Of a stretch of 46,133 nt of DNA, positions 29,341 to 37,900 are shown in pieces. The notes beneath the pieces are model-generated. The model did not search any database. It was not told the origin of the DNA and saw only the letters and a program-made list of their open reading frames with translations. Source of the stretch: a virus. Where the stretch lies: positions 1 through 46,133 of the IMG/VR virus record IMGVR_UViG_3300035661_000105; one strand, given 5' to 3'. Position 1 is the stretch's first letter. Each line of letters begins with the position of its first letter. Both the position numbers and the translations under genes were made by a program.

Positions 29341-29790
29341 CTACTCCCCCGTCCGTTCGATTGTGCAGAAGACTTTCTGCCCCGTTGCAGCTGCCCTTCG
29401 CATCTCCGTCACAAGCATAGCGACAGCCGGCGCACAGTCCCGCACTCCGTCCGCTGTAGGATTCATCCCCACGGCTACACAGCCAAGTAACTGTTCCGCA
29501 CAATTCGCCCCGTGGATCTCCGTGTAAGTGAACCCCGGCACTTTCAGGAACAGCGGAACCGTTCCATGCTTCGGGGAGTCGTACAGCTCCAACTCATACC
29601 TCCCTAGTGGCATCGCTGTACGACCTGGCACCTTGTCATTTCCCTTCTCCAGTCGCCGATCCTCGTCCTCCAACGTGCTGCAGATAGGGTCAGGATTTCC
29701 CTTGTGGAACAGTTGCCCCAGGGTAAAGCCCTCACGCCCTTGTGGGCGCCCTTCCTTGAAACGGATAATCAAATATTCCAGCGCGTCCAT
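29341..29790 (-). CDS. DUF5675 family protein, possible cell-wall enzyme
   Basis: A 149-residue protein with the family pattern of an N-terminal strand, LEDEDRRLEKGNDKVPG, an RTAMPLGRYELEL segment, then EIHGANCAEQLLGCVAVG, resembling the histidine/cysteine active-site layout of L,D-transpeptidase-like folds. It lies between a membrane protein and the holin, where an endolysin would be expected. No other candidate lysin is visible in the window, so it may serve that purpose, but enzyme activity is unproven. Confidence 0.65.
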   Translation of the reverse strand: MDALEYLIIRFKEGRPQGREGFTLGQLFHKGNPDPICSTLEDEDRRLEKGNDKVPGRTAMPLGRYELELYDSPKHGTVPLFLKVPGFTYTEIHGANCAEQLLGCVAVGMNPTADGVRDCAPAVAMLVTEMRRAAATGQKVFCTIERTGE

Positions 29791-29798
29791 ACAACCCC

Positions 29799-30089
29799 CT
29801 ATTTAAGTGATACCCCAACCTTCGTGGCAAGGCCTAGCAGGGTCAGCCCAAGTACAATGATCAGCAACCCCCATACACCTTTTTTCGCTACATCAAGTTT
29901 CAATTCGTTCCAAAATTTAGCCTCCGCATGCTTGGCCTCGATCCAAGCTTCGTGGGCTTCCCTGTGCTTGGCAGGTCCGTCGGGAAAGGCAATCGACATT
30001 TCTTCAAGCAGCTCCAGCGCGGTATCAATCTTCTGTTCCATAGACAGATGATCGTACTTTCTACGGTCGTAGGTCATACCTTCTTTCAT
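29799..30089 (-). CDS. Small lysis-region membrane protein
   Basis: A 96-residue protein, soluble and charged over the first 65 residues (MEQKIDTALELLEEMSIAF, KHREAHEAWIEAKHAEAKFW), then one span (VWGLLIIVLGLTLLGLATKVG) near the C-terminus. The ATG at 30089 overlaps the previous stop; a second ATG 12 bases inside is also possible. A small accessory holin or regulator is plausible. Confidence 0.6.
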   Translation of the reverse strand: MKEGMTYDRRKYDHLSMEQKIDTALELLEEMSIAFPDGPAKHREAHEAWIEAKHAEAKFWNELKLDVAKKGVWGLLIIVLGLTLLGLATKVGVSLK

Positions 30090-30706
30090 GTTTTAAATTG
30101 CGGTAGTCGGATTGACATTGCGTAACGTGCTGCTAACTCGAGGGGATGACCCTCCACAAATGTTTTTAACTGCCATCCAAGGTCGATCTTCAGGCAACGG
30201 GAACCTATAGGAAGGATGTAGGTCCAATTCCAATAGTCGCCAACGAAGGTTAGGCAGTAACCACCACGACCCTGCGGAGCGTCCTGGACAAGCGGATCGC
30301 CGTGGTGACTGCTGTAAGCGTCAGGGGCTAGCTTCGCCGCCAGGACACTCGCGTCAAGGCCAACTGCGGGATTACGCCAGAGCCAGAGAACCATTGCCCA
30401 GTACTCTGAAGCGTACGCCGTCCGTTCCCTGTGGCCGGCATCCCCGGTCAGTGCATTGTCAGGCGTATCGAACCAGGCCAGCCAATGTGGCAACCGATAG
30501 CCAAACCCTTGGGCATTGTTATTGTCCAGGGGTCCGTATCTCCACTCTGCGAAGACAGGAATGAAGGGCGCGAGAAGGTAGGCCAGGACTTGCCCAATGA
30601 ACCAGACAGGGGCGAGCCTCCACCAGCTGGACAGTATTGCTAGTACCACCCAGAGCTGAAGGATATGTTGTGTGACAGGATGGAGGGAGAAGAGCCAAGC
30701 AATCAT
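30086..30706 (-). CDS. Conserved phage membrane protein (DUF7338-like)
   Basis: A 206-residue protein with two N-terminal spans (HILQLWVVLAILSSWW and WFIGQVLAYLLAPFIPVFA) followed by a soluble region with the LPHWLAWFDTPDNALTGD motif and WRNPAVGLD typical of the family. Found next to tail-fibre and lysis genes in many phages; the function is not known. ATGA-coupled on both sides. Confidence 0.65.
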   Translation of the reverse strand: MIAWLFSLHPVTQHILQLWVVLAILSSWWRLAPVWFIGQVLAYLLAPFIPVFAEWRYGPLDNNNAQGFGYRLPHWLAWFDTPDNALTGDAGHRERTAYASEYWAMVLWLWRNPAVGLDASVLAAKLAPDAYSSHHGDPLVQDAPQGRGGYCLTFVGDYWNWTYILPIGSRCLKIDLGWQLKTFVEGHPLELAARYAMSIRLPQFKT

Positions 30707-31080
30707 CGTGGCAGTTCCAGGTGAACAATATCCGCACGGGCTTTGATACGAAGCGCCAGTACAGCGTCAGGGATTGGAACTGCAGTCTCAGCAAAGCGCG
30801 TCACGTACCAGTCAGTGCTTGCTAGGTATGCCAAAGACTTGACGTTGAGTTCCGCTTGCAACATCTGATCAATCTGCTCCTGTGGTTTCGGCGTGACAGT
30901 CAAGCTGCCATCCTCATTTTCGCTGACGTAGTTGTAACGCAGATCAGGCATGACCGGATCAGGAACTTCCACCACGCCAAGCATCTCACGCACAGAAGGA
31001 TCACGGAGGTTCGGATACTGCACCTCGTTGATGGTGATCGGAGAGTCGAGTGCTACTTTCTTACCATTCAGGATTAACAT
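30703..31080 (-). CDS. Tail fibre-associated protein (DUF4376-like)
   Basis: A 125-residue protein with an N-terminal strand-rich half and a C-terminal helical unit that reads LASTDWYVTRFAETAVPIPD and then LALRIKARADI, the usual ending of tail-fibre chaperone/attachment proteins. A GAGG site precedes the ATG. It follows the large fibre gene, which supports a fibre-assembly role. Confidence 0.6.
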   Translation of the reverse strand: MLILNGKKVALDSPITINEVQYPNLRDPSVREMLGVVEVPDPVMPDLRYNYVSENEDGSLTVTPKPQEQIDQMLQAELNVKSLAYLASTDWYVTRFAETAVPIPDAVLALRIKARADIVHLELPR

Positions 31081-31084
31081 TTGA

Positions 31085-33274
31085 TTACCTCGCAGTGGAG
31101 TATTTAGTTGGAGCTTCAGCTACGGCGTAGAAGATGTAGGTGCCGCCTGCGGTATTGACGTTTGCGTTCGTGCTTCTTGCCTTAAAGCCTGTAACTGTGG
31201 TGTCTATAACGAGCGACGAGCCAACATTATCGGCACTGGCCAGGTTTGGGTATAATAGCGTACTTAATGGGTTGTACGTATCCCGGACGGTATCGAGAAC
31301 CCACCAGTCAGCAGCCGCGTCAATCCTCTTAATCCATATGTAACGCGACTTGAATCCGCAATACACAAACGTTCCATCAGCAGAACCATTACCCGGAAAA
31401 CTCCCGATCTTGCTGTAGCCTTCGACAGAGTAGAAGCAGTAGGCTAAGTACGTTGTACCGTTTCCATTTATAGAAGTTGAAGTCCCAACAGACACAACAG
31501 TTGCGGTTGGTTGGGTCGATTGAAATAGGGTGGGCGCCGCAAAGGAAGCGTCAGTAGTGAATGAAAGTGCCTGATCAGAGCCGCGCAAAACTGCGGCTGG
31601 ATAACTGTATATGGAATAACTTCCTATTATTCCTCTTGGCTTTGCGATAACTAACTCCAGAGCCTTACCCAGCCCATGCCCCACCGTAGCATTCACCCCT
31701 GTGCCTGTGTAGGTAACAACACTCTGCCCCGCCAGCACGTTCGCCGATACCTGACTCGAAATACTTCCCGCATTATTCGTAACTGCTGCGCCGCCCATGT
31801 TCCACGCCCACCCAACACTGGATCCAGCCGGTGCGGTGTACGTAGTTTCTGCCGCTGTCGTGTTGGATTGCAGGACAGCAGAGCTACCGCGTACTGTGTC
31901 AATCAACTGGTGATTGTTAGCGTTCGCTCTATCCTTAATCCAGTTCAGGTAGACTGGAAACAGTGCTGCAAGATTCGTCTTAATGTTCGCGCCGGTATCA
32001 AGTAATGTTTGGAAGTGCAAACTCGGCTTGATAATCGCTGGCGTCGGCAGGTTCGCGGTGCAGAGTGCTTTAAAGCCTGTTGGAGGTGTAGTACCCCCTA
32101 CCGTCCAAGTCTTTGCCCCTGAGTTGATAACTGCGGTGGTTCCACCTGCTGTGCTGCAATAGGTAAAATATGGAGTCGTAGCTAATCCTGTAGCAATACT
32201 GTTCCAGCTTGTTCCGTCTGTAGTCCAGTCGAAGGTTCCTGCACCGGAATCAAAGCGGAATCCCTTGGTAACACCCGCTAGAATCGTCGTGGTGGCGGTT
32301 ACTGTTCCGGTGTTGTCCAACATTCCAGCCGTCGTTGTGCCCCCCGTACTCGTTATTTCCCAATAGGCTTTTAATCCAGACGAGATGCCAAGTGTTCCCC
32401 TTGCTACAGTCGAGGCAGCAACCTTAGTATTGCCAATAGTCAGGGATGCCGAAGGGATCAGTGCATTCCAGACATTGCTGTTATTCGTCGGCGTATCGGT
32501 GTATTGATTCGCAGAAGTGATACCGCCGTTAAGTGTCAGGTGATTACCGTTGCCGCTGCTGTCAGTGCCGAGTGCGCCTGAGTTGCTGAAGTCGTACCTG
32601 CGACCGAAGTTGCCGTACGTGCCTGTGTAGTTCTTTGGAACCCACTGGCCGGTATCAGCTGAGACGCGGCCAAAGTTCGTTGCTGGTAGAGCTTGGCCGT
32701 CAATCCAGTGCCACATTGCGAGATAGCAATTGCTGAAGTAACCGGCCGTTCCACCGATGCAGCCAATCTGAGTCGGTGCAGATGCTGCATTGAATTGAAG
32801 AACTTCATTCAGTGCGAGTGCCGCGCCAAGGTTCGTCTGCAACGCACCGTCAATCTCGACCTTCATTCGATCCGCAGCAACAGCTTGTGTCGTGTCGAAT
32901 CGAATACAGTAATGTCGCCAACCAGTAGGATCGCGTAGCTGCGAGCTAAAGTAGTCTTTGGTAGCACCACCGTTAATCAGCGCGATGCGGTTATCCCGCA
33001 CAGCACCTAATGCACCAGTACCGGCGATGCCTACAAATCCAGTGTTCGAGCCGGGTGTGCCTGAGCCGAGCATTGCTACATCAACTAGATTGACTGAGGT
33101 ATCAACTTTCTTTGCCCAACAGGAAAGCGTTCCAATATTGTTGTTAGTGGGTGTTGCGCCTAGTGTAAGACTCCCGTACTGACTCGCCCCCGAATCAAGC
33201 ATCAGCGAGTTGGCGATGTTGTCTCCTATGTCGACCGAGGCCCCTCCCCCCGGCACCATGTTAAATGGAAGCAT
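31085..33274 (-). CDS. Tail fibre with LamG/concanavalin-like domain
   Basis: A 729-residue protein, serine-, threonine- and glycine-rich and almost all beta. The N-terminal region NSLMLDSGASQYGSLT and SCWAKKVD resembles a jelly-roll LamG fold that binds sugars, followed by YFSNCYLAMWHWIDGQAL. The later part has repeated strand blocks (AGSSVGWAWNMGG and GTYIFYAVAEAP). It is the largest fibre candidate and so the likely host-recognition protein. Confidence 0.7.
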   Translation of the reverse strand: MLPFNMVPGGGASVDIGDNIANSLMLDSGASQYGSLTLGATPTNNNIGTLSCWAKKVDTSVNLVDVAMLGSGTPGSNTGFVGIAGTGALGAVRDNRIALINGGATKDYFSSQLRDPTGWRHYCIRFDTTQAVAADRMKVEIDGALQTNLGAALALNEVLQFNAASAPTQIGCIGGTAGYFSNCYLAMWHWIDGQALPATNFGRVSADTGQWVPKNYTGTYGNFGRRYDFSNSGALGTDSSGNGNHLTLNGGITSANQYTDTPTNNSNVWNALIPSASLTIGNTKVAASTVARGTLGISSGLKAYWEITSTGGTTTAGMLDNTGTVTATTTILAGVTKGFRFDSGAGTFDWTTDGTSWNSIATGLATTPYFTYCSTAGGTTAVINSGAKTWTVGGTTPPTGFKALCTANLPTPAIIKPSLHFQTLLDTGANIKTNLAALFPVYLNWIKDRANANNHQLIDTVRGSSAVLQSNTTAAETTYTAPAGSSVGWAWNMGGAAVTNNAGSISSQVSANVLAGQSVVTYTGTGVNATVGHGLGKALELVIAKPRGIIGSYSIYSYPAAVLRGSDQALSFTTDASFAAPTLFQSTQPTATVVSVGTSTSINGNGTTYLAYCFYSVEGYSKIGSFPGNGSADGTFVYCGFKSRYIWIKRIDAAADWWVLDTVRDTYNPLSTLLYPNLASADNVGSSLVIDTTVTGFKARSTNANVNTAGGTYIFYAVAEAPTKYSTAR

Positions 33275-33276
33275 GG

Positions 33277-33651
33277 TCAGGCCCTCGTGCTAGCAGCGTT
33301 GGACAGCAGCATCACCTTCGGCTGCCCGCTCACCAGCACGCACTTGAACACTAGCACGTTCGAGTAGCCCGCCGTCGTCTGCAGAGTCGCACCACTCATA
33401 TTCACGAAGGCAGTAGACCAGCTTAGCGAGAAGCCCCCTGCACCTCCCTGGATCACCTCCAGCATTACCAGGCGACCGTTCTTCCACCGCAGCGGCGGCA
33501 TCATAGTAGCGGATTGCGTCAACACCAGCTCTGCATTCTGTTGTACCTGCAGGTCCCAGAACACAGTTGCCCCTGCGCCAAGTTGCTTGACGTTGAGCGT
33601 CTGTGCCTCGTCGTACTCCTGTGTCTTGTTCGCAAGGGCAAAGGCTTCCAT
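33277..33651 (-). CDS. Small fibre-region structural protein
   Basis: A 124-residue beta-rich protein (MEAFALANKTQEYDEAQTL) with a GGAGGFSLSWSTAFVN segment. It reads like a compact receptor-binding or fibre tip module. TAATG-coupled to the gene upstream, just before the large fibre. The specific role is unknown. Confidence 0.65.
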   Translation of the reverse strand: MEAFALANKTQEYDEAQTLNVKQLGAGATVFWDLQVQQNAELVLTQSATMMPPLRWKNGRLVMLEVIQGGAGGFSLSWSTAFVNMSGATLQTTAGYSNVLVFKCVLVSGQPKVMLLSNAASTRA

Positions 33652-34097
33652 TACAGGTCAGCTCCTTGTGCGGTCGCGACGAGAGCGGTGGTGGCTGCGG
33701 TTGTCGTGATAGAGGTGGAGATGTACAGGGAGAATCCTGCGGGCAGTACAATGCCCAAGGGGATAGGGCCGGACTCGTAGCTCCCTACCGTCGTGCTCGG
33801 AGTCACGAGGGTCGTCTGAACTTCCTTGAACGGGTAGGCTTTCGTACCATCATGCAGCCACAGCAACACGTCCTGCACGGCCGTCGGAGCAACCTGGGAA
33901 CTGGAAGCACCCTTCAAACTGAACGAGTCGATCCGGCGACCATTGGCGCTGACGGGAACAAACGCCACAATATTCGCAGCGGCCAAGCTCGCAGTCGCAG
34001 TCGGAGCACGCGTCGTACAAGCTGTCAGCGTGGTTAGGTCCGCATTCACTGCATAGGGTACTTGTGCAGTGATTATCGAGTTCGGGGTAGTTGCCAT
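33651..34097 (-). CDS. Fibre-region structural protein
   Basis: A 148-residue protein starting MATTPNSIITAQVPYAV. The ATG at 34097 has GGAGG with good spacing and is preferred to the ATG 15 bases upstream. It is beta-rich with a hydrophobic threonine-rich tail. Part of the fibre block; no enzymatic motif. Confidence 0.65.
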   Translation of the reverse strand: MATTPNSIITAQVPYAVNADLTTLTACTTRAPTATASLAAANIVAFVPVSANGRRIDSFSLKGASSSQVAPTAVQDVLLWLHDGTKAYPFKEVQTTLVTPSTTVGSYESGPIPLGIVLPAGFSLYISTSITTTAATTALVATAQGADL

Positions 34098-34098
34098 G

Positions 34099-34623
34099 TT
34101 ACAGTCCTCCAAATTGTTGTAGTGCGATCATAGGGATATTGCCAAGGGCGCCATTCACTTGCCCTTTGTCTCTGAAGGAGAAGTTGCCTGCCCCATCAAT
34201 ACTCATTGCTACGTTTGCTGCGAGTGTGCCACCTGTGAAGAAGTCCAGGCGCTTGGCTGCTGCCGTGCCGAGGGCCATGTGTCCGCTACTCGCATAGACG
34301 TACCCATCCCCTGCTCCGTTTACGGTCCAGCTAGCTTGCGCGTATCCAGAACCGTTGATTCCGAAGTCGACGTAGTTCGTCGTAGCAGTTCCGTTATCCG
34401 CCGTAGCTACAAAGTCTGAGCTAGCTGCATCTCCTGTACTAGCATTCCGAATGTCCGCAGACGAGTAACTGTTAACCGTATCTGTCAGCTGTAGTTGAGA
34501 GCTAGGCAGAACTAGCGGGATCGCCCCGTTACTCGTCTTTACCCCAGTGATCAGCCAGGCATCGACTAGGTTCAGCCAGGCCGCCTTGATCGTGGGTAAA
34601 CTATTGTCTACAAAGTTTTGCAT
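34099..34623 (-). CDS. Tail fibre-like structural protein
   Basis: A 174-residue protein with an N-terminal helix (VDNSLPTIKAAWLNLVDAW) of the kind that anchors fibres to the tail, then strand-rich repeats and an SIDGAGNFSF motif common in fibre shafts. It lies between the zinc-finger protein and the other fibre genes. Confidence 0.65.
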   Translation of the reverse strand: MQNFVDNSLPTIKAAWLNLVDAWLITGVKTSNGAIPLVLPSSQLQLTDTVNSYSSADIRNASTGDAASSDFVATADNGTATTNYVDFGINGSGYAQASWTVNGAGDGYVYASSGHMALGTAAAKRLDFFTGGTLAANVAMSIDGAGNFSFRDKGQVNGALGNIPMIALQQFGGL

Positions 34624-34632
34624 GTCAGTTCC

Positions 34633-34953
34633 TTAGTCCGGTGAGGTTGTGGAGAAATCGAAGAAGGGAGAAACAAATCCCGGACGGACGCAGCCGGGCA
34701 AGGCTTGCCGGGGCACTGCGCTAGAATCCTGTGGGGTACAGAATGCCGTAAAGACTGCCTGCGGCACGGGCTGACTCCACGGAGGGCTCGGATTCTCTTT
34801 CACAGCTCGCACGTAGTCCTGGGGGTGCCGAGGCTCCCAATGCTTCTCACATACATAATATCCTTGCCAGTGTTTTTTCAGCTCACTCGCCTTGAACTTC
34901 ATTCCGCATTCAAAGCATACCGCGTTGTTATCGCCCGGCTTGAAGTATGTCAT
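34633..34953 (-). CDS. Conserved zinc-finger-like podovirus protein
   Basis: A 106-residue protein with CFECGMKFKASELKKHW, then CEKHWEPRHPQDYVR: a four-ligand CxxC ... C-x2-H site near residues 13-38, followed by a proline-rich tail. The N-terminal MTYFKPGD start and the EPRHPQD motif recur in many podovirus genomes near tail genes. TAATG-coupled to the giant gene. Role unknown. Confidence 0.7.
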   Translation of the reverse strand: MTYFKPGDNNAVCFECGMKFKASELKKHWQGYYVCEKHWEPRHPQDYVRAVKENPSPPWSQPVPQAVFTAFCTPQDSSAVPRQALPGCVRPGFVSPFFDFSTTSPD

Positions 34954-37900
34954 TATTGATTCCCCTTCTTAGCTTTCTTTGCCGCCGCGAGAGCCTTATA
35001 CTCAGGCGATTCGTGCAGCCGTTTCCCTGCAGCCCTCGCCTCCGCAGCTTGGGTATACGAACGCCCGTAGGTAGGTGACCCAAGCATCCCGCCAATGCCT
35101 TGGCTCTCCCCAGAGTCCTGGAACGAGATGGGAGTAAACGCCCTGCCCGCATGCGCCACCCGATCGCCTAGCGTCGGATTCTCCCGCTTCGCATCCTGCA
35201 TCTCTTGCACTGTCATCCCTTCCTTCAACGGTTTGTTCCCCATCTTCGGAGCCTTGTGGGTAGACCAGTACTCCACGCCCTCCATCTGACTCACAGACTC
35301 TTTCACAAGGAAGGATGACTTGTTCATCAACTGTTGCCGAGGTGCCAGTAACCAGTGCATAGGTTCCCAGAAGTGCTTCGATACCTGGGTCGTCGTGCCA
35401 TCCGCATTCTGCAGCCGTGTCGGGTCCCACTCTCCCGAGGAGTTATTATTCTCCCAGAAGTGGTGGCCGGTGTTCTGGACGTTCAGCCAATCAATCGCCG
35501 CCGTGTAGACGAAGGCACTGCGCATGAGGTACTGCCTGTGGAGATCTGCCAGTTCTGTTGGATGCCATAACCCTCTCACCCCCGAACCCTCCCCGCCTTT
35601 AATCCCCCCTACCTTCGCGCCGACCAATCCAGCCAGCCCTCCTATCACCGCCCCCATACCACCGTAGTCGTCCGGCGCCAGTTGACTCCCGACAATCGCA
35701 CCAGTCGCTGCAACCTTCCCTTGGTTACTAAACGCCTTGATCATCCCGCGACTTGTAGACAAGGTCCAGTCCATCGCGAACAAACTCATGCGGCCGAGGA
35801 ACTGCCCCGTCGGACCCAGTGCAGCACTAGCTACCGACCTGCTCCAACGACTCTGCAGCTCCTGGACCAGCCTCACATAGTTCTGTCCCCCCACCATATC
35901 GTCCGCGAAAGAAATCGCGCTAGTATAAACCTCCTTCTCGGACTTAAGGGCTGCACGACCTGCTTCAACATCCCGTGCATTATTGCGGGATAATTCACGT
36001 ACCTTATCCATCATAATCATAATCTTAGTCGCGGGCATCAAGCGTCCGAACATAAAACTATCCGTGGCGTGCATCAGGTCCTGGTACTTCCCAACTGTAT
36101 TATTACCAAGGCCCGGGACTACCTTATCCAGATACGCGGACACCCCTCCAATCGCTTGATAGTAATTCCCTTGCAGGTCAGCGATGGTAGGCTCGGCCCG
36201 TTCGAAGCCTGGACGGAATCCATACTTCGCCGCCGTGTCAATCATGTCGCCAGCTTCGCCCGACCTCAGCTGCTTCAGCATCGTGTTCTCGCCAAGAATC
36301 TGATGCGGGATGTACTTCCCGATCGCACCCCCTGCGGCCATACCCGCCACCATCCCTAGCATCGAATGGTCATCCGACATTTGACTGCCCGCAATCCCGC
36401 CCCCGACAATCGCAAGTCCTCGAGGCCCGAGCGTCTGCGCAAGGTTCTGTGCAGCCATCGGAATCCCCTTGCGCAGCGGCATCGCACCAATCGCTGCATG
36501 GGTGATAGCTGCCGCGTGGAACAGAGACATACTAACCGTCGCCCGCTTCTGCGTAGTGTTAATCACGTCCAGCATCCGAAGGATAGCGCCAGGATTAAAC
36601 GAGTCGAACAGCATCCGCAAATCCCCTACCGTATCAGGGTGGACACGGAACCCTCTCAGCTGCGGGTGGTCGATGAACATATAGTCCCTCGGGGCCTTCC
36701 CTTCCTTCATGATAACCGTCTGGCCTTCTTCAAATCCCGTAGGATGTTCGCGCAGGGCCTTCACCAGATTCCGGTTCTCAATAGCGTCCGTCACACTGCG
36801 GTTATACTCTTCCATAACCTTAGCAATGTCCATCGAGATAACCTTGTAGCCATTCGCCTCCGCAAGTGCGCGAGTAGGGAATGCGCGGGACTTTCCAAAC
36901 GGGCTGCTCGTACTGAAGTCGCCCACGCTGCGCTCGCGTAACCAGCCAAGCGCTTCCTTCCCGTAGATACGCGTAGCATAGTTATCAATCACTTCCCGAA
37001 TCACGCCGGCCTTCTTAGCCGCTGCCCCTCGCTCTTCAAAGAATGCCTTCACGCCTTCCGCCGTCTTGAGTTCAGCAGCCGTCAACACCTGTGGCTCCTC
37101 TCCCTCTAAGTATTTGTAGATCGCCTCGCGACGAGCCAGCACGGGATGCTCTTCGTACATACGTTCAGCGAAGGAATATGCCGCTCGTTCACTCGCCCAC
37201 TTGTTATAGGTACTCGCGAGAATCTGTTTACCAACGTCAAGAAACGCAGCCTCGTTCTGCATACGATTGATGAACTCTCCAATCGCCTTTGGCTTCGCAC
37301 CGGCGACCAGCACGCCGCCCATGAAACCCAGCAGCGCACCTTCCACTGGATGCTTCGAATCTAGGTACGCGCCGAGCGCTGTCGCACTTACAACCCCTGC
37401 AAGCTTAACCATCTGCTCAGGAGTAGCTGCCCCACGCTGCCCCGTCGCGTCTGCGTAGTCGTGCAGGTAGCGTTGCAACTGGTCCTTCGCGCGGCTGATA
37501 CGCGATCGTACAGTTCCAATTGGCACACCTGTCCGGTCCGCGATCTCTTCGTACGACAGGCCATCGGCTTCCCGCATGAGGAAGGCTTCCCGGAAGCTTG
37601 GCTCCACCTTCTCCAGTGCGGTAGTCATGCGTTCACCGAGTAACTTGTTCTGCGCGATACTCGCAGGCGTCACATCATGCCCAAGAGTCTCTTCCATCTC
37701 CGGGGTCATCTCAGACGTTTCGGGCCGCACCTTCATATTGCGGATAGCGTTCTTCGCTTCGTTCTGGGCAGTGCGATACAGGTACGTGCTGAGCTTTGAG
37801 TTCTCTTCGAAGTTGTTTATCCGTGCGAATACTTTTTCGAAGGAGCGCTGGACAATATCGGGGATACTGATTCCCGTACGTTCGAAGGAGTGTAGTGACC

